From Weissella thailandensis (GTDB lineage: Bacteria; Bacillota; Bacilli; Lactobacillales; Lactobacillaceae), in assembly GCF_005405465.1 (NCBI RefSeq), contig NZ_BJEC01000007.1, positions 37,191-101,190 on the forward strand: a stretch of DNA of 64,000 nt, read 5' to 3'. Shown here piece by piece: positions 27,509-37,753 of this stretch. Position numbers and translations under genes: made by a program. Numbering within the stretch: the stretch's first letter is position 1; every line of letters starts with the position of its first letter. A model generated the notes under the pieces. The model made no database searches. It saw nothing but the letters and a program-made list of their open reading frames with translations, and was not told the DNA's origin.

Positions 27509-28051
27509 ATGGCAAATCGCTTGAAAGAAAAGTACGTCAATGAAGTTACACCTTCATTGGTTGAGAAGTTTGAGTATTCATCAATCATGCAAGCACCTAA
27601 GATCGAAAAGATCGTGCTTAACATGGGTGTTGGTGACGCTGTTTCAAACTCAAAGAACTTGGATGAAGCTGTTGCTGAATTGGAATTGATTGCTGGTCAA
27701 AAGCCAGTTATCACTCGTGCAAAGAAGTCAATCGCTGGCTTCCGTTTGCGTGAGGGTATGGCAATCGGTACAAAGGTTACTTTGCGTGGTGAGCGTATGT
27801 ACGACTTCTTAGATAAGTTGATCAACGTTTCATTGCCACGTGTTCGTGACTTCCGTGGAGTTTCACCAAAGGCTTTTGATGGCCGTGGAAACTACACATT
27901 GGGAGTACGTGAGCAACTTATTTTCCCAGAAATCGATTATGATAAGGTTAATCGTGTTCGTGGTTTGGATATCGTTCTTGTAACGACTTCAAACACCGAC
28001 GAAGAAGCTCGTGAATTGCTTACTCAAATGGGTATGCCTTTCTCAAAGTAA
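27509..28051 (+). CDS. rplE: 50S ribosomal protein L5
   Basis: L5, 180 residues, binds 5S rRNA and contacts P-site t[18 protein letters not shown] and the loop [16 protein letters not shown] are diagnostic. In most Firmicutes rpsN follows; here only 43 bases separate rplE from rpsH and they hold no gene. Confidence 0.97.
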   Translation: MANRLKEKYVNEVTPSLVEKFEYSSIMQAPKIEKIVLNMGVGDAVSNSKNLDEAVAELELIAGQKPVITRAKKSIAGFRLREGMAIGTKVTLRGERMYDFLDKLINVSLPRVRDFRGVSPKAFDGRGNYTLGVREQLIFPEIDYDKVNRVRGLDIVLVTTSNTDEEARELLTQMGMPFSK

Positions 28052-28094
28052 TCAACACTGATTTACAGTAATTAATAATAGGAGGCAAATATCA

Positions 28095-28493
28095 ATGTCA
28101 ATGACTGACCCAATTGCAGATTTCTTGACTCGCATTCGTAATGCGAACATGGTTCGCCACGACTCAGTTGAAGTACCTGCATCAAAGATCAAGAAGGACA
28201 TCGCCGAGATCTTAAAGAGTGAAGGCTTTGTTCGTGACGTTGAATACATTGAAGATGACAAGCAAGGTGTCATCCGCGTTTTCCTTAAGTACTCTGCTGA
28301 CAAAACACGTGTAATCTCAGGTTTGAAGCGTATTTCAAAGCCTGGTTTGCGTACATACGTTAAGTCAGATGATGTACCTAAGGTATTGAACGGCTTGGGT
28401 GTTGCAATCATCTCAACTTCTGAAGGTGTTATCACCGATAAAGAAGCTCGCGCCAAGAAAATTGGTGGCGAGGTATTGGCTTACGTCTGGTAA
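28095..28493 (+). CDS. rpsH: 30S ribosomal protein S8
   Basis: S8, 132 residues, organises the central 16S domain. [18 protein letters not shown] and the C-terminal [16 protein letters not shown] are typical. ATAGGAGG upstream. Confidence 0.97.
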   Translation: MSMTDPIADFLTRIRNANMVRHDSVEVPASKIKKDIAEILKSEGFVRDVEYIEDDKQGVIRVFLKYSADKTRVISGLKRISKPGLRTYVKSDDVPKVLNGLGVAIISTSEGVITDKEARAKKIGGEVLAYVW

Positions 28494-28524
28494 AAATAAA
28501 ATTTAAACAAGGAGGTGTCAACCA

Positions 28525-29061
28525 ATGAGTCGTATTGGTTATAAGGCCATCACATTACCCGCAAATGTTGAAGTAACAAGCGATGGTGATGTTGTTACTG
28601 TCAAGGGTCCTAAAGGTGAATTATCACGTTCACTTGCCCATGAGATCAATTTGACTGTTGATGGAACTCAGGTTTCATTCACTCGTCCATCAGATGATGT
28701 TCGTATGAAGGCACTTCACGGAACTACTCGTGCCATTGTTAACAACATGGTCGAGGGTGTTTCAAATGGTTTCAAGAAGACCTTGAAACTAGTCGGTGTT
28801 GGATACCGTGCCGCAAAGCAAGGCGACAAGCTTGTTTTGAACGTCGGTTACTCACACCCAGTAGAATTTGAAGCTCGTGAAGGCTTAACAGTTGAAGTTC
28901 CTGACGCAAATACGATTACAGTTGAAGGAATCAGCAAGCAATTTGTTGGTGATTTCGCAGCTGAAATCCGTGCCGTACGTTCACCTGAACCATACAAGGG
29001 TAAGGGTATTCGTTACGAAGATGAATACGTTGTACGTAAGGAAGGTAAGACTGGTAAGTAA
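28525..29061 (+). CDS. rplF: 50S ribosomal protein L6
   Basis: L6, 178 residues, at the base of the L7/L12 stalk. [17 protein letters not shown] and the signature [14 protein letters not shown] are present. AAGGAGGTG upstream. Confidence 0.97.
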   Translation: MSRIGYKAITLPANVEVTSDGDVVTVKGPKGELSRSLAHEINLTVDGTQVSFTRPSDDVRMKALHGTTRAIVNNMVEGVSNGFKKTLKLVGVGYRAAKQGDKLVLNVGYSHPVEFEAREGLTVEVPDANTITVEGISKQFVGDFAAEIRAVRSPEPYKGKGIRYEDEYVVRKEGKTGK

Positions 29062-29147
29062 GCTTAAGCCCTGTGCTTAAAGTCGTACGCAACGTTACGA
29101 TTTACTTATGAGTATATCTTTCAAATAATAAAAAAGAGGTTACGAAC

Positions 29148-29504
29148 ATGATTACGAAGTCAGACAAGAACAAAGTGCGTCAACACCGACACACTCGCGT
29201 TCGTGGCAAGATTTCTGGTACTGCTGAGCGCCCACGCTTGAACGTTTACCGTTCTAACAAGAACATCTACGCGCAATTAATTGATGACGTAGCGGGTGTG
29301 ACGCTTGCTAGTGCCTCAACATTGGACAAGTCAATCGAAGCTGCTCCAAAGACAGAACAGGCAGCTAAAGTTGGTGCTTTAATCGCAGAGCGCGCAAAGG
29401 CAGCTAACGTTGAAGTTGTTGTATTTGATCGTGGTGGTTACTTATACCACGGTCGTGTACAAGCTTTGGCAGAAGCTGCTCGCGAAACTGGCTTGAAGTT
29501 CTAA
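29148..29504 (+). CDS. rplR: 50S ribosomal protein L18
   Basis: L18, 118 residues, binds 5S rRNA with L5 and L25. [18 protein letters not shown] and the C-terminal [15 protein letters not shown] are diagnostic. An 86-base gap before it, longer than its neighbours, holds nothing I recognise. Confidence 0.97.
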   Translation: MITKSDKNKVRQHRHTRVRGKISGTAERPRLNVYRSNKNIYAQLIDDVAGVTLASASTLDKSIEAAPKTEQAAKVGALIAERAKAANVEVVVFDRGGYLYHGRVQALAEAARETGLKF

Positions 29505-29523
29505 GGGAAGGAGGAAAGAAAAC

Positions 29524-30027
29524 ATGGCATTTATCGATGCAAATAAGCTCGGTGAGCTTGAAGAAAACGTTGTAGCCATCAACCGTGTTACCAAGGTTGT
29601 TAAAGGTGGACGCCGTTTGCGTTTCGCTGCTTTGGTAGTAGTTGGTGACCGTGACGGACATGTTGGTTTTGGTACTGGTAAGGCGCAAGAAGTTCCTGAA
29701 GCAATCCGTAAGGCTGCTGAAGATGCAAAGCGCAACATTATTAGTGTACCTACTGTTGGTACAACCCTTCCTCACTCTATTTTGGGTGTCCACTCGGGTG
29801 GCCGTATCTTATTGAAGCCCGCCGTTGAAGGATCTGGGGTAGCAGCAGGTGGTGCTGCTCGTGCCGTTTTGGAATTGGCCGGAGTTGCTGATGTGACTGC
29901 AAAGTCATTAGGTTCAGCTACGCCAATCAACGTTGTACGCGCAACTTTCGATGCAATCAACTCATTGAAGAACGCTGAAGAAGTTGCTGATTTGCGTCAG
30001 GTCTCATTAGAGCACTTGGCAGATTAA
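29524..30027 (+). CDS. rpsE: 30S ribosomal protein S5
   Basis: S5, 167 residues, at the mRNA entry and fidelity site. [20 protein letters not shown] starts the double-stranded RNA-binding fold; [16 protein letters not shown] lies in the C-terminal domain. GGAAGGAGG upstream. Confidence 0.97.
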   Translation: MAFIDANKLGELEENVVAINRVTKVVKGGRRLRFAALVVVGDRDGHVGFGTGKAQEVPEAIRKAAEDAKRNIISVPTVGTTLPHSILGVHSGGRILLKPAVEGSGVAAGGAARAVLELAGVADVTAKSLGSATPINVVRATFDAINSLKNAEEVADLRQVSLEHLAD

Positions 30028-30038
30028 GGAGGCAGAAC

Positions 30039-30224
30039 ATGGCTGAACAAGTTAAAATTACTCTTGTAAAGAGTGCTGCCCACCGTTTGCCAAAGCAACG
30101 TGCAATTGTGGAAGCCCTTGGATTGAACAAGGTGCGTTCATCAGTTGTATTGCCTGACAACGCAGCAACGCGTGGTGCAGTGTTTAAGATTGCTCACTTG
30201 GTTACGGTTGAAGTAGTTAAGTAA
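30039..30224 (+). CDS. rpmD: 50S ribosomal protein L30
   Basis: L30, 61 residues. [17 protein letters not shown] and [11 protein letters not shown] match the family. Eleven bases after rpsE with TAAGGAGG. Confidence 0.95.
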   Translation: MAEQVKITLVKSAAHRLPKQRAIVEALGLNKVRSSVVLPDNAATRGAVFKIAHLVTVEVVK

Positions 30225-30265
30225 GAGCTCAATAATTAGATTGCATTGAAGGAGGTAAAACCCTA

Positions 30266-30700
30266 ATGAAGCTAAATGAACTTCAAATGCCTGAAGGCGC
30301 ACGTAACGTTCGCAACCGTGTTGGACGTGGTGAATCATCAGGTAATGGTAAGACTGCGGGACGTGGTCAAAAAGGTCAAAAGGCTCGTGGTAAGACACGT
30401 CTAGGATTCGAAGGTGGACAAATGCCTTTGTTCCGTCGTATTCCAAAGCGTGGATTCACGAACATTAACCGTAAAGAGTATGCTGTTGTCAATCTTGATG
30501 TGTTAAACCGCTTCGATAATGGTACTGAAGTTTCACCAGCAATGTTGGTTGAAGCCGGTATCGTTAAAAGTGAGTTGAACGGCGTTAAGATCTTGGCTAA
30601 TGGTCAATTAGACAAGTCATTGACTGTTAAGGCTAACAAGTTCTCAGCATCAGCAACCGCAGCTATCGAAGCTGCTGGTGGTAAAGCTGAGGTGATCTAA
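30266..30700 (+). CDS. rplO: 50S ribosomal protein L15
   Basis: L15, 144 residues. The glycine-rich basic N-terminal arm ([19 protein letters not shown]) reaches into 23S r[19 protein letters not shown] follows. The stop overlaps the secY start (TAATG), coupling ribosome and translocon synthesis. Confidence 0.97.
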   Translation: MKLNELQMPEGARNVRNRVGRGESSGNGKTAGRGQKGQKARGKTRLGFEGGQMPLFRRIPKRGFTNINRKEYAVVNLDVLNRFDNGTEVSPAMLVEAGIVKSELNGVKILANGQLDKSLTVKANKFSASATAAIEAAGGKAEVI

Positions 30701-32007
30701 TGCTGAAAACCGTGCTCAATTCATTAAAAGAAAAAGACATTCGTAAGAAATTATTTTTCACTTTATGGATTTTAATTGTTTACCGATTAGGTGCCTACAT
30801 TACTGTGCCGGGTATTAACACGGCAGCACTGACTGAGGTAGCAAATTCTGGGCTCGGCAGCATTTTGAATATGTTTAGCGGTGGTGGACTAACAAATTAC
30901 TCATTGTTTGCAATGGGGGTTTCACCATACGTTACTGCACAAATCGTGGTACAGCTCCTACAAATGGATATTGTGCCACGATTTGTTGAATGGTCGAAAC
31001 AAGGTGAAGTTGGACGGCGTAAGTTGAACCAAGTCACCCGGTGGTTGACCATTGGTCTAGCTTTTGTCCAATCTATTGGAATAACGGCTGGATTTAACCA
31101 ACTTAGCCAGGTTAATCTGGTAAAAACACCAAATACTGAGACTTACTTATTGATCGGATTCATCTTAACTGCTGGTACAATGTTATCAGTTTGGTTGGGT
31201 GAGATGATCACTGAACGTGGTCTTGGTCAAGGTGTTTCAATGTTGATTTTTGCTGGTATAATTGCGCGTTTGCCAGCAGGTATTTATCAATTATTTAAGG
31301 AACACATTCTACAAGGTGACGATCCAGCGCGTGGATGGGCATTCTTGGTAGGTTTGATGATTATCTTTGTGGTTGTCATTGCTTTTGTTACTTGGTTTAA
31401 CCAAGCTATTCGTAAAGTTCCTATGCAATATACACGCCGTTCAGTAGGATCAGGAAGTTCTTCTTACCTACCATTGCGTATTAATATTGCAGGTGTGATT
31501 CCAGTTATCTTTGCGTCATCTCTATTGGTGACGCCACAAACAATTTTGCAAGCTTTTGCAACTAAGTTTGCGGATGCAAGTTGGTATAATACAGTTATGC
31601 AATACCTTTCAATCGAAACGATGCAAGGTGGTATTGTTTACACATTACTAATTGTCTTGTTTACATTCTTCTATGCGTTTGTTCAGGTTAACCCTGAAAA
31701 GGTGCAAGAGAATTTGCAAAAGCAGGGTAGTTATATTGTGGGCGTCTGGCCTGGACCATCAACTGAAAAGTGGATGTCAGGTCTACTGATGCGTTTGTCA
31801 GTGGTCGGCGCTTTGTTCCTAGGATTTGCCGCTTTAGCACCAATCCTAGCGACGCATGTCTTTGGGTTGGATAGTAACCTTGCTATGTCAGGAACGTCAA
31901 TCTTGATTGTCATCGGAGTGGCAATTGACTTGATTCGCCAACTTGAAGGATTGATGATGAAGCGGCAGTATGTTGGATTTATTCGAGAAGGAGTCGAAGC
32001 AAAATGA
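30700..32007 (+). CDS. secY: Protein translocase subunit SecY
   Basis: The channel subunit of the Sec translocon, 435 residues with ten membrane segments. The plug region after helix 1 ([13 protein letters not shown]), the GASQ-like and YVQ regions, and cytosolic loops such as [15 protein letters not shown] (loop C4) and [13 protein letters not shown] (C5) that contact SecA and ribosome are visible. The stop overlaps adk (ATGA). SecE is encoded at 59149. Codon bias is slightly weaker than in the ribosomal genes. Confidence 0.97.
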   Translation: MLKTVLNSLKEKDIRKKLFFTLWILIVYRLGAYITVPGINTAALTEVANSGLGSILNMFSGGGLTNYSLFAMGVSPYVTAQIVVQLLQMDIVPRFVEWSKQGEVGRRKLNQVTRWLTIGLAFVQSIGITAGFNQLSQVNLVKTPNTETYLLIGFILTAGTMLSVWLGEMITERGLGQGVSMLIFAGIIARLPAGIYQLFKEHILQGDDPARGWAFLVGLMIIFVVVIAFVTWFNQAIRKVPMQYTRRSVGSGSSSYLPLRINIAGVIPVIFASSLLVTPQTILQAFATKFADASWYNTVMQYLSIETMQGGIVYTLLIVLFTFFYAFVQVNPEKVQENLQKQGSYIVGVWPGPSTEKWMSGLLMRLSVVGALFLGFAALAPILATHVFGLDSNLAMSGTSILIVIGVAIDLIRQLEGLMMKRQYVGFIREGVEAK

Positions 32008-32573
32008 GTTTGAACATCATGTTGTTGGGTTTGCCAGGTGTTGGTAAAGGAACCCAGGCTGCAAAGATCGTAGAGAAGTACAACTTGCCACACATCAGTA
32101 CGGGTGATATGTTCCGTGCGGCAATGGCCAACGAAACTGAGCTTGGTATGAAGGCAAAGTCTTTCATGGATGCTGGTGACCTAGTTCCTGACGAAGTTAC
32201 TAACGGTATCGTTGCAGAGCGCTTAGATGAAGAAGATACGAAGCCAGGATTCATCCTAGATGGATTCCCTCGTAACTTAGAGCAAGCACATGCATTGGAA
32301 GATATGTTAAGCAAAGAAGGTCGTTCATTGGACGCCGTCCTTTACTTTACTGCTGATACGCAAGTGTTAGTTGACCGTATGATGGCGCGTGGACGTGCGG
32401 ACGACACGCCTGAAGTGATTAAGAATCGCTTGGACGTGAATGGAAAACTTACTGAGCCAATCGCAGATTTCTATGCTGAAAAAGGCATTCTGCATAAGAT
32501 TGATGGTGCTCATGAGTTGGACACCGTGTTCGCAGATGTAAAGAAGTTACTTGATAGTTTGGAGAACAACTAA
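32004..32573 (+). CDS. adk: Adenylate kinase, short-lid form
   Basis: Equilibrates ATP, ADP and AMP. P-loop [15 protein letters not shown] site STGDMFRAA and [10 protein letters not shown] are intact. At 189 residues it lacks the ~27-residue LID insert that carries four zinc cysteines in most Gram-positive Adk; the sequence passes from [14 protein letters not shown] directly to the C-terminal helix. It is coupled to secY through ATGA. Confidence 0.95.
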   Translation: MSLNIMLLGLPGVGKGTQAAKIVEKYNLPHISTGDMFRAAMANETELGMKAKSFMDAGDLVPDEVTNGIVAERLDEEDTKPGFILDGFPRNLEQAHALEDMLSKEGRSLDAVLYFTADTQVLVDRMMARGRADDTPEVIKNRLDVNGKLTEPIADFYAEKGILHKIDGAHELDTVFADVKKLLDSLENN

Positions 32574-32611
32574 TTATAGTGCAGATTTTGCTGTTCAAGG
32601 TAAAACTATTG

Positions 32612-32620
32612 TGTTATAAT
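32612..32620 (+). promoter_or_regulatory. Extended -10 promoter before infA
   Basis: TGTTATAAT 44 bases before infA is an extended -10 box without a good -35 element. It could restart transcription for infA-rpmJ-rpsM-rpsK-rpoA-rplQ. Confidence 0.45.
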
Positions 32621-32663
32621 AACTTGTTACGTTCTCCAATGTCACAACTAAGGAGGCAGCAAC

Positions 32664-32879
32664 GTGGCCAGTGATGTTATTGAAATTTCTGGTGTGGTAA
32701 AGGAAACTTTGCCTAATGCCATGTTTACCGTTGAACTGGAAAACGGCGCAGACATCTTAGCACACGTTTCTGGTAAGATTCGGAAGAATTTTATTCGTAT
32801 TTTGCCTGGAGATCGTGTAACAGTTGAGATGTCGCCATATGATTTGACGAAGGGCCGTATTACATACCGGTTTAAGTAA
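32664..32879 (+). CDS. infA: Translation initiation factor IF-1
   Basis: IF-1, 71 residues, blocks the A site during initiation. It starts at a GTG ([18 protein letters not shown]) after AAGGAGG and has the OB-fold core [18 protein letters not shown]. Position between adk and rpmJ is conserved, without a map gene between. Confidence 0.96.
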   Translation: MASDVIEISGVVKETLPNAMFTVELENGADILAHVSGKIRKNFIRILPGDRVTVEMSPYDLTKGRITYRFK

Positions 32880-32914
32880 GCAAGTCATACAAAAAATTCA
32901 AGGAGGTAAATATC

Positions 32915-33034
32915 ATGAAGGTTCGTCCATCAGTTAAGCGTATGTGCGACAGCTGCAAGGTTGTCAAGCGTAATGGTCGTGTAATGGTGATTTGCTCTGC
33001 AAACCCAAAGCACAAGCAACGTCAAGGTAAGTAA
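32915..33034 (+). CDS. rpmJ: 50S ribosomal protein L36
   Basis: A 39-residue protein, [20 protein letters not shown] and onward. It keeps the zinc ligands C11, C14, C27 and H33, so it is the zinc-binding (C+) form. AAGGAGGT lies nine bases upstream. It follows infA by 35 bases and precedes rpsM. Confidence 0.95.
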   Translation: MKVRPSVKRMCDSCKVVKRNGRVMVICSANPKHKQRQGK

Positions 33035-33090
33035 TTCTTACTGACGTTTTAAATTTATTTATTATTATATAGAAGAAGGAGGTAATCGTA

Positions 33091-33456
33091 ATGGCTCGTA
33101 TTGCTGGTGTTGATTTGCCTCGCGATAAGCGTATCGTGATCGCATTAACATATGTATATGGAATCGGTAATTCTACTGCACAAAAAGTTTTGGCAGAAGC
33201 AAAGGTTTCTGAAGATGTCCGTGTTCGTGACTTAACTCCAGACCAAGAAGACGCTATCCGTGCCGTCGTTGATGGTATTAAGGTAGAAGGTGACTTGCGT
33301 CGTGAAGTTACAATGAGCATCAAGGGATTGCAAGAAATCAATTCATACCGTGGTATCCGTCACCGTAAGGGGTTGCCAGTTCGTGGACAACACACGAAGA
33401 ACAATGCTCGTACGCGTAAGGGCCCAGCTGTTTCAATTGCTGGTAAGAAGAAGTAA
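33091..33456 (+). CDS. rpsM: 30S ribosomal protein S13
   Basis: S13, 121 residues, bridges the subunits at the head. [20 protein letters not shown] and the tail [15 protein letters not shown] are diagnostic. AGAAGGAGG upstream. Confidence 0.97.
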   Translation: MARIAGVDLPRDKRIVIALTYVYGIGNSTAQKVLAEAKVSEDVRVRDLTPDQEDAIRAVVDGIKVEGDLRREVTMSIKGLQEINSYRGIRHRKGLPVRGQHTKNNARTRKGPAVSIAGKKK

Positions 33457-33489
33457 GTTTAAACTAATTGGAAAGGAGATAACTTGATT

Positions 33490-33876
33490 ATGGCAGGTCG
33501 TACTAATCGTAAGCGTCGTGTACGTAAAAGTGTTGAATCTGGTGTAGCACACATCCACGCAACATTTAACAACACGATCGTAATGATCACCGACGTTCAA
33601 GGAAACGCCGTTTCTTGGTCATCAGCTGGGGCACTTGGTTTCAAGGGTAGCCGTAAGTCTACACCATTTGCTGCGCAAATGGCTGCTGAAGCTGCTGCAA
33701 AGAGTGCAATGGAAGATGGCATGAAGACTGTTGAGGTAACTGTTAAGGGACCTGGTTCAGGCCGTGAGTCTGCTATCCGTGCGTTAGCCGCTGCTGGTTT
33801 GGATGTTTCATCAATTAAGGATGTTACTCCAGTGCCTCACAACGGTTCACGTCCACCAAAGCGTCGTCGTGTCTAA
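33490..33876 (+). CDS. rpsK: 30S ribosomal protein S11
   Basis: S11, 128 residues from the ATG at 33490 ([15 protein letters not shown]), in the platform near the E site. [15 protein letters not shown] and the C-terminal [15 protein letters not shown] are conserved. A TTG two codons upstream is another possible start, nearer to AAGGAG. Confidence 0.95.
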   Translation: MAGRTNRKRRVRKSVESGVAHIHATFNNTIVMITDVQGNAVSWSSAGALGFKGSRKSTPFAAQMAAEAAAKSAMEDGMKTVEVTVKGPGSGRESAIRALAAAGLDVSSIKDVTPVPHNGSRPPKRRRV

Positions 33877-33927
33877 TTGCCGGTTGCAAATAGTGCACAA
33901 CATGCTTTGAAAGGGGTAACAAACAGT

Positions 33928-34872
33928 ATGCTTGAATTCGAAAATCCTAAGATTATGTTGGTTGAAGAGGATAGCAATTACGGTAAGTTTGTGGTTGAGC
34001 CGCTTGAACGTGGTTACGGAACTACTTTGGGTAACTCACTACGCCGTGTATTGTTGTCTTCATTGCCCGGTGCGGCAATCAATTCAGTACAGATTGATGG
34101 CGTTTTGCATGAATTTTCAACGGTCGAAGGTGTCGTTGAAGATGTTACGCAAATCATTTTGAACCTTAAAAAGGTTTCAATGAGCATCGATAGTGATGAT
34201 GAAAAAACACTCGAAGTTAACGTAACCGGTCCCGCTGATGTGACGGCCGGTGACATAGCTGGTGATAGTGATGTTGAGATCTTGAATAACGATCTTCACA
34301 TCGCTACTGTTGCGGCTGGGGCTACCTTGCATATGACTTTGACGGCTGTTCGCGGTCGTGGTTATATTTCAGGGGACCAGAATAAGGAATTGCATGACGA
34401 AATGCCTATTGGCGTTCTAGCAATTGATTCAATCTTTACCCCAATCGAACGCGTAAACTATCAAGTTGAAAACACTCGTGTTGGTCAACGTGACGACTTT
34501 GATAAGTTGACTTTAGATGTTTGGACTGATGGTTCATTGTCAGCTACTGAAGCTGTTTCATTAGCTGCTCGTATTATGTCTGATCATTTGAACGCTTTTA
34601 TTGATATGTCTGAACGGGCAATTACTGCACAAGTGATGGCAGACAAGGAAGAAGAGCCAACAACGAAACATGCAGATACACCAATTGAAGAATTGGATTT
34701 GTCTGTTCGTTCTTATAATTGTCTCAAAAGGGCCGGGATTAACTCTGTACAAGAGTTAACTGAGCGTACGGAGACTCAAATGATGTCTGTCCGTAATCTC
34801 GGTCGGAAATCACTTGACGAAATCCAGGACAAGCTTAAATTGCTCGGTTTAGGGTTCCGCAAGGAAGATTAG
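33928..34872 (+). CDS. rpoA: RNA polymerase subunit alpha
   Basis: 314 residues from the ATG at 33928 ([14 protein letters not shown]), the usual Firmicute length; an upstream frame extension to 33877 is ignored because GAAAGGGG precedes this ATG. The N-terminal domain has [17 protein letters not shown] for dimerisation, and the C-terminal domain (about residues 245-314) the DNA- and UP-element-binding part ending [14 protein letters not shown]. Confidence 0.97.
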   Translation: MLEFENPKIMLVEEDSNYGKFVVEPLERGYGTTLGNSLRRVLLSSLPGAAINSVQIDGVLHEFSTVEGVVEDVTQIILNLKKVSMSIDSDDEKTLEVNVTGPADVTAGDIAGDSDVEILNNDLHIATVAAGATLHMTLTAVRGRGYISGDQNKELHDEMPIGVLAIDSIFTPIERVNYQVENTRVGQRDDFDKLTLDVWTDGSLSATEAVSLAARIMSDHLNAFIDMSERAITAQVMADKEEEPTTKHADTPIEELDLSVRSYNCLKRAGINSVQELTERTETQMMSVRNLGRKSLDEIQDKLKLLGLGFRKED

Positions 34873-34910
34873 ATTAAACGATAGAATACCAAGAAAAGGA
34901 GGACACACTC

Positions 34911-35297
34911 ATGGGATACCGTAAGTTGGGACGTAACAGTGCACAACGTAAGGCTTTGTTAAGTGATTTGACTACTGATCTATTGATCAACGGTCGCATC
35001 ACGACTACTGAAGCTCGTGCTAAGGAAGTTCGTCGTACTGCTGATAAAATGATTACGTTGGGTAAGCATGGTGATTTATCATCACGCCGTAAGGCAGCTG
35101 CTTTCTTGCGTAACGTTATTGCAGACGTAAACACAACTGATGATAACAAAGTTCAAGTTGAAACAGCTTTGCAACACTTATTTAACGATGTTGCACCTCG
35201 CTTTGAGGGTCGTGCCGGTGGTTACACTCGCATTTTGAAGACTACTCAACGTCGTGGTGACGCTGCTCCAATGGTTATCTTGGAATTGGTTGACTAA
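34911..35297 (+). CDS. rplQ: 50S ribosomal protein L17
   Basis: L17, 128 residues. [17 protein letters not shown] and the C-terminal [20 protein letters not shown] are diagnostic. It ends the cluster and is followed 27 bases on by the L17 downstream element. Confidence 0.97.
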   Translation: MGYRKLGRNSAQRKALLSDLTTDLLINGRITTTEARAKEVRRTADKMITLGKHGDLSSRRKAAAFLRNVIADVNTTDDNKVQVETALQHLFNDVAPRFEGRAGGYTRILKTTQRRGDAAPMVILELVD

Positions 35298-35323
35298 TTT
35301 CATTGGTTAATTAATAAAAACAA

Positions 35324-35428
35324 TGAGATCTCTCATGTTATAAGGTATAAACTGTTAAGATGATGGCGAAAGCCAAGTCTAGGTTGAAAGGCATTTATGT
35401 CGCGCCTATAACGTGTGAGGTTTTTTTG
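35324..35428 (+). ncRNA. L17 downstream element (L17DE)
   Basis: Directly after rplQ a structured ~100-nt RNA closes with a stem between CTCATGTTATAAGG (from about 35332) and CCTATAACGTGTGAGG (35405-35420), then TTTTTTT. Inside lie the small hairpin TGGCGAAAGCCA and AGTCTAGGTTGAAAGGC. Position and form match the L17 downstream element described for Lactobacillales (an Rfam family as I recall). It probably acts as the operon terminator or 3'-end control element; its true function is not known. Confidence 0.75.
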
Positions 35429-35499
35429 TGCAGTTTTTTATATATAAAACCGAGTTCATTCAGCTTAATGTCATTTAAGAACAATAGAAAATGACCATA

Positions 35500-35566
35500 A
35501 AATAACCAATAAGCCCTGTCTCATCTGATATTAGTATGTTGATGAGACAGGGCTTATTGGTTATTT
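35500..35566. repeat. Perfect 26-bp inverted repeat
   Basis: Arms 35500-35525 and 35541-35566 are perfect complements (core CCAATAAGCCCTGTCTCATC) around a 15-nt loop. The 403 bases between rplQ and the next gene hold only the L17DE, this palindrome and a promoter. There is no long T run on either side. A smaller inverted pair GTCATTT/AAATGAC lies just upstream at 35470-35493. It could be a remnant of a miniature mobile element, an unusual terminator or an RNA gene. Confidence 0.8.
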
Positions 35567-35641
35567 AGATGACTTAAAGCGACTTTTATTTTAAGAAATT
35601 ATTTTATTTGTGTAAAATCGCACAAAGTGAGCATGAAATGA

Positions 35642-35670
35642 TTGTCGTGTTAGCATTGCTAGTATATACT
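35642..35670 (+). promoter_or_regulatory. Promoter of the 71-residue orphan gene
   Basis: TTGTCG (35642-35647) and TATACT (35665-35670) are 17 bases apart, 31 bases before the ATG at 35701. Confidence 0.6.
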
Positions 35671-35700
35671 AAAGGTAATGTTAGTCCGGGGGGACAAAAA

Positions 35701-35916
35701 ATGCAAGAAAAACGCAATGTAAACACGACTGGTATGACCGTTCATTTAACGCCAAGTAATTTTACGTTAGATCGTATTTTAATCAATGGCCAGCATTTTC
35801 AGTATCGGGGAATTGATTTGAGCTTAGGTGATACAGTACGTATTCGACAACAGGTTGGAAATTTCCTCATTGTCGATAAAGTACGCCAGCCTGGGAAAAA
35901 CTATTATACTGTTTAA
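35701..35916 (+). CDS. Small protein of unknown function
   Basis: I do not recognise this 71-residue protein. It starts MQEKRNVNTTGMTVHLTPSN and is predicted mainly beta: alternating hydrophobic strands (FTLDRILING, HFQYRGIDLS, DTVRIRQQVG, NFLIVDKV), no membrane segment and no cysteine. The size and strand pattern could fit a small barrel. GGGGGGAC precedes the ATG at 35701, and the frame upstream (from 35608) lies before the predicted transcription start. It has its own promoter and terminator, so it is a single-gene unit. Confidence 0.65.
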   Translation: MQEKRNVNTTGMTVHLTPSNFTLDRILINGQHFQYRGIDLSLGDTVRIRQQVGNFLIVDKVRQPGKNYYTV

Positions 35917-35942
35917 TTTTGAAATCATATTTTTAAATATAA

Positions 35943-35971
35943 AAAAGGCTGGAATATGATCCCAGCCTTTT
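35943..35971. terminator. Bidirectional terminator between orphan gene and metP
   Basis: AAAAGGCTGG (35943-35952) pairs with CCAGCCTTTT (35962-35971), with A runs before and T runs after, usable from both convergent units. Confidence 0.82.
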
Positions 35972-35980
35972 ATTTTTGAT

Positions 35981-36676
35981 TTAATTATGACGAGCATGTC
36001 TTGCTAGCAAATCACCAACGAATTGGATAAGAACAATAAATAGCAAGATAATAATTGTGGCTGTCCACATCACATCGTTTTGGAAACGTTGGTAACCAGT
36101 AACGATGGCTGTTGTACCAAGACCACCAGCACCAATGGCACCAGCCATAGCAGTTAATCCTACCAAACTAATCAATGTAACTGTTGAAACACGAATTAGT
36201 TCAGCGAGACCTTCACGTAGATAAACATCTGAAATGATGTCCCAGTTTGTCGCACCGAAAGAATGGGCTGCTTCAACTTTTCCACTATCAACACCAAGCA
36301 AAGCAACTTGTACTTGACGTGCAAAGAATGGGAAAACTCCTAGTGATAGAGGAACTAGGGAAGCTGTCGTTCCAATCGTCGTTCCCACAATTAATTGTGT
36401 TAATGGTGAGAAAGCAACCACCATGATAATGAAGGGGATTGCACGTCCAACTGAAACAACTTTATCCAAAATTTGGAAAGTTGGACGATTAGGGGCAATT
36501 CCGTCATCAGCCGTTAATACAAGACCGATTCCAAATAGCAATCCAATGAGACCACCGATAACTGCAGCACCGGCTGTCATGTATACGGTTTGCCAAATGG
36601 CAACACCCCAGCCATAATCTCCTGACCAGCCAAGCGCATAGGCATTTGGCATATTTTCTTCAATCCATCCCATCAT
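35981..36676 (-). CDS. metP: Methionine ABC transporter permease
   Basis: The 231-residue membrane subunit (MetI type) of the MetQNP importer, with five or six membrane segments. The coupling loop that docks on the ATPase is visible as EAAHSFGATNWDIISDVYL (E-A-A-x-x-x-G). Its ATG overlaps the metN stop by one base, with AAGGAGGT upstream. Third gene of metQ-metN-metP. Confidence 0.93.
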   Translation of the reverse strand: MMGWIEENMPNAYALGWSGDYGWGVAIWQTVYMTAGAAVIGGLIGLLFGIGLVLTADDGIAPNRPTFQILDKVVSVGRAIPFIIMVVAFSPLTQLIVGTTIGTTASLVPLSLGVFPFFARQVQVALLGVDSGKVEAAHSFGATNWDIISDVYLREGLAELIRVSTVTLISLVGLTAMAGAIGAGGLGTTAIVTGYQRFQNDVMWTATIIILLFIVLIQFVGDLLARHARHN

Positions 36677-37722
36677 TATTTGGCACCTCCTTGTAATTCA
36701 GTGATTGCAACGCCATGATCTGTGAAGCTTGCTTTAGCAGTAGCACGTTGTGAATCAGTTCCTTTGAATATAGCAACGGCAATACCAACAGGTGTTTGTG
36801 TCAAAATTTCCATATTTGAATAGAGAATATTAGTTGTTACACCAAAGTCTGCAAAAATTGTTGAAAGTAGTGGTTGAGCTGTATCGGATCCAACGTAACT
36901 AATCTTCACTAGCTCTTCATCGGCTGCTAATGGTTGGGTTTCTAGCAATTCGTTTACTCTAACAATGGCTTCATCCAAGTTAGTAGCAGTGTTGATAAAG
37001 TCCTTTGTTAATTGTTGTTGTGGATTTGTAAAAATTTCTAACAATGAGCCACGTTCGATGATTTTACCATCTTCCATCACTGCAACCTTATTAGCAATTT
37101 CTTTAATAGCTTGCATCTCGTGGGTAATCAAAACGATTGTGAGACCTAATTCTTGGTTTAACTTTTTTAATAAAGCTAGAATTTGGTTTGTTGTCCGTGG
37201 ATCAAGGGCAGATGTTGCCTCATCAGAAATTAGAATTTCAGGATCGTTAGCTAGGGCTCTAGCAATAGCAACACGTTGCTTTTGACCACCAGATAATTGG
37301 CTTGGAAAGTTTTCAGCACGATCAGCTAGACCAACTAAGCTAAGCAGTTTGTTTACTTTAGCTTTTTTATCAGACTTTGATAAGTTGGAATGTTTTAGAG
37401 GTTGGGCAACATTACCAAAAATAGTTAACTCGCTCATTAAATTGAAATGTTGGAAAATCATCCCAATTTTCTTACGTTGATCACGTAATTCCTTAGGTGA
37501 TAATTGCAACATATCGGTACCATTAACAAGTACTGAACCGCTGGTTGGGCGTTGCAGTAAATTAATTGTCCGAACTAAGGTTGATTTACCAGCACCTGAG
37601 TATCCTACAATTCCGTAGATGTCTCCTTTTTCAACATCAATTGTTTCGTCTTGGACAGCGACAATTTCACGCTTTTTTTGCTTAAAAGTGACATTGATAT
37701 TTTTTAATGAAATGACAGCCAT
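36676..37722 (-). CDS. metN: Methionine ABC transporter ATP-binding protein
   Basis: A 348-residue MetN. The ATPase has Walker [10 protein letters not shown], signature LSGGQKQR, Walker [12 protein letters not shown] and the switch histidine in LITHEM. The C-terminal ~100 residues form the NIL (ACT-like) domain, which in E. coli binds methionine and shuts down transport when the cell is replete. So the system has both an RNA-level and a protein-level feedback. It follows metQ by 186 bases that contain repeat B. Confidence 0.94.
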   Translation of the reverse strand: MAVISLKNINVTFKQKKREIVAVQDETIDVEKGDIYGIVGYSGAGKSTLVRTINLLQRPTSGSVLVNGTDMLQLSPKELRDQRKKIGMIFQHFNLMSELTIFGNVAQPLKHSNLSKSDKKAKVNKLLSLVGLADRAENFPSQLSGGQKQRVAIARALANDPEILISDEATSALDPRTTNQILALLKKLNQELGLTIVLITHEMQAIKEIANKVAVMEDGKIIERGSLLEIFTNPQQQLTKDFINTATNLDEAIVRVNELLETQPLAADEELVKISYVGSDTAQPLLSTIFADFGVTTNILYSNMEILTQTPVGIAVAIFKGTDSQRATAKASFTDHGVAITELQGGAK

Positions 37723-37753
37723 ATTCTTCTCCTACTCTTGATATGTATCAGGA

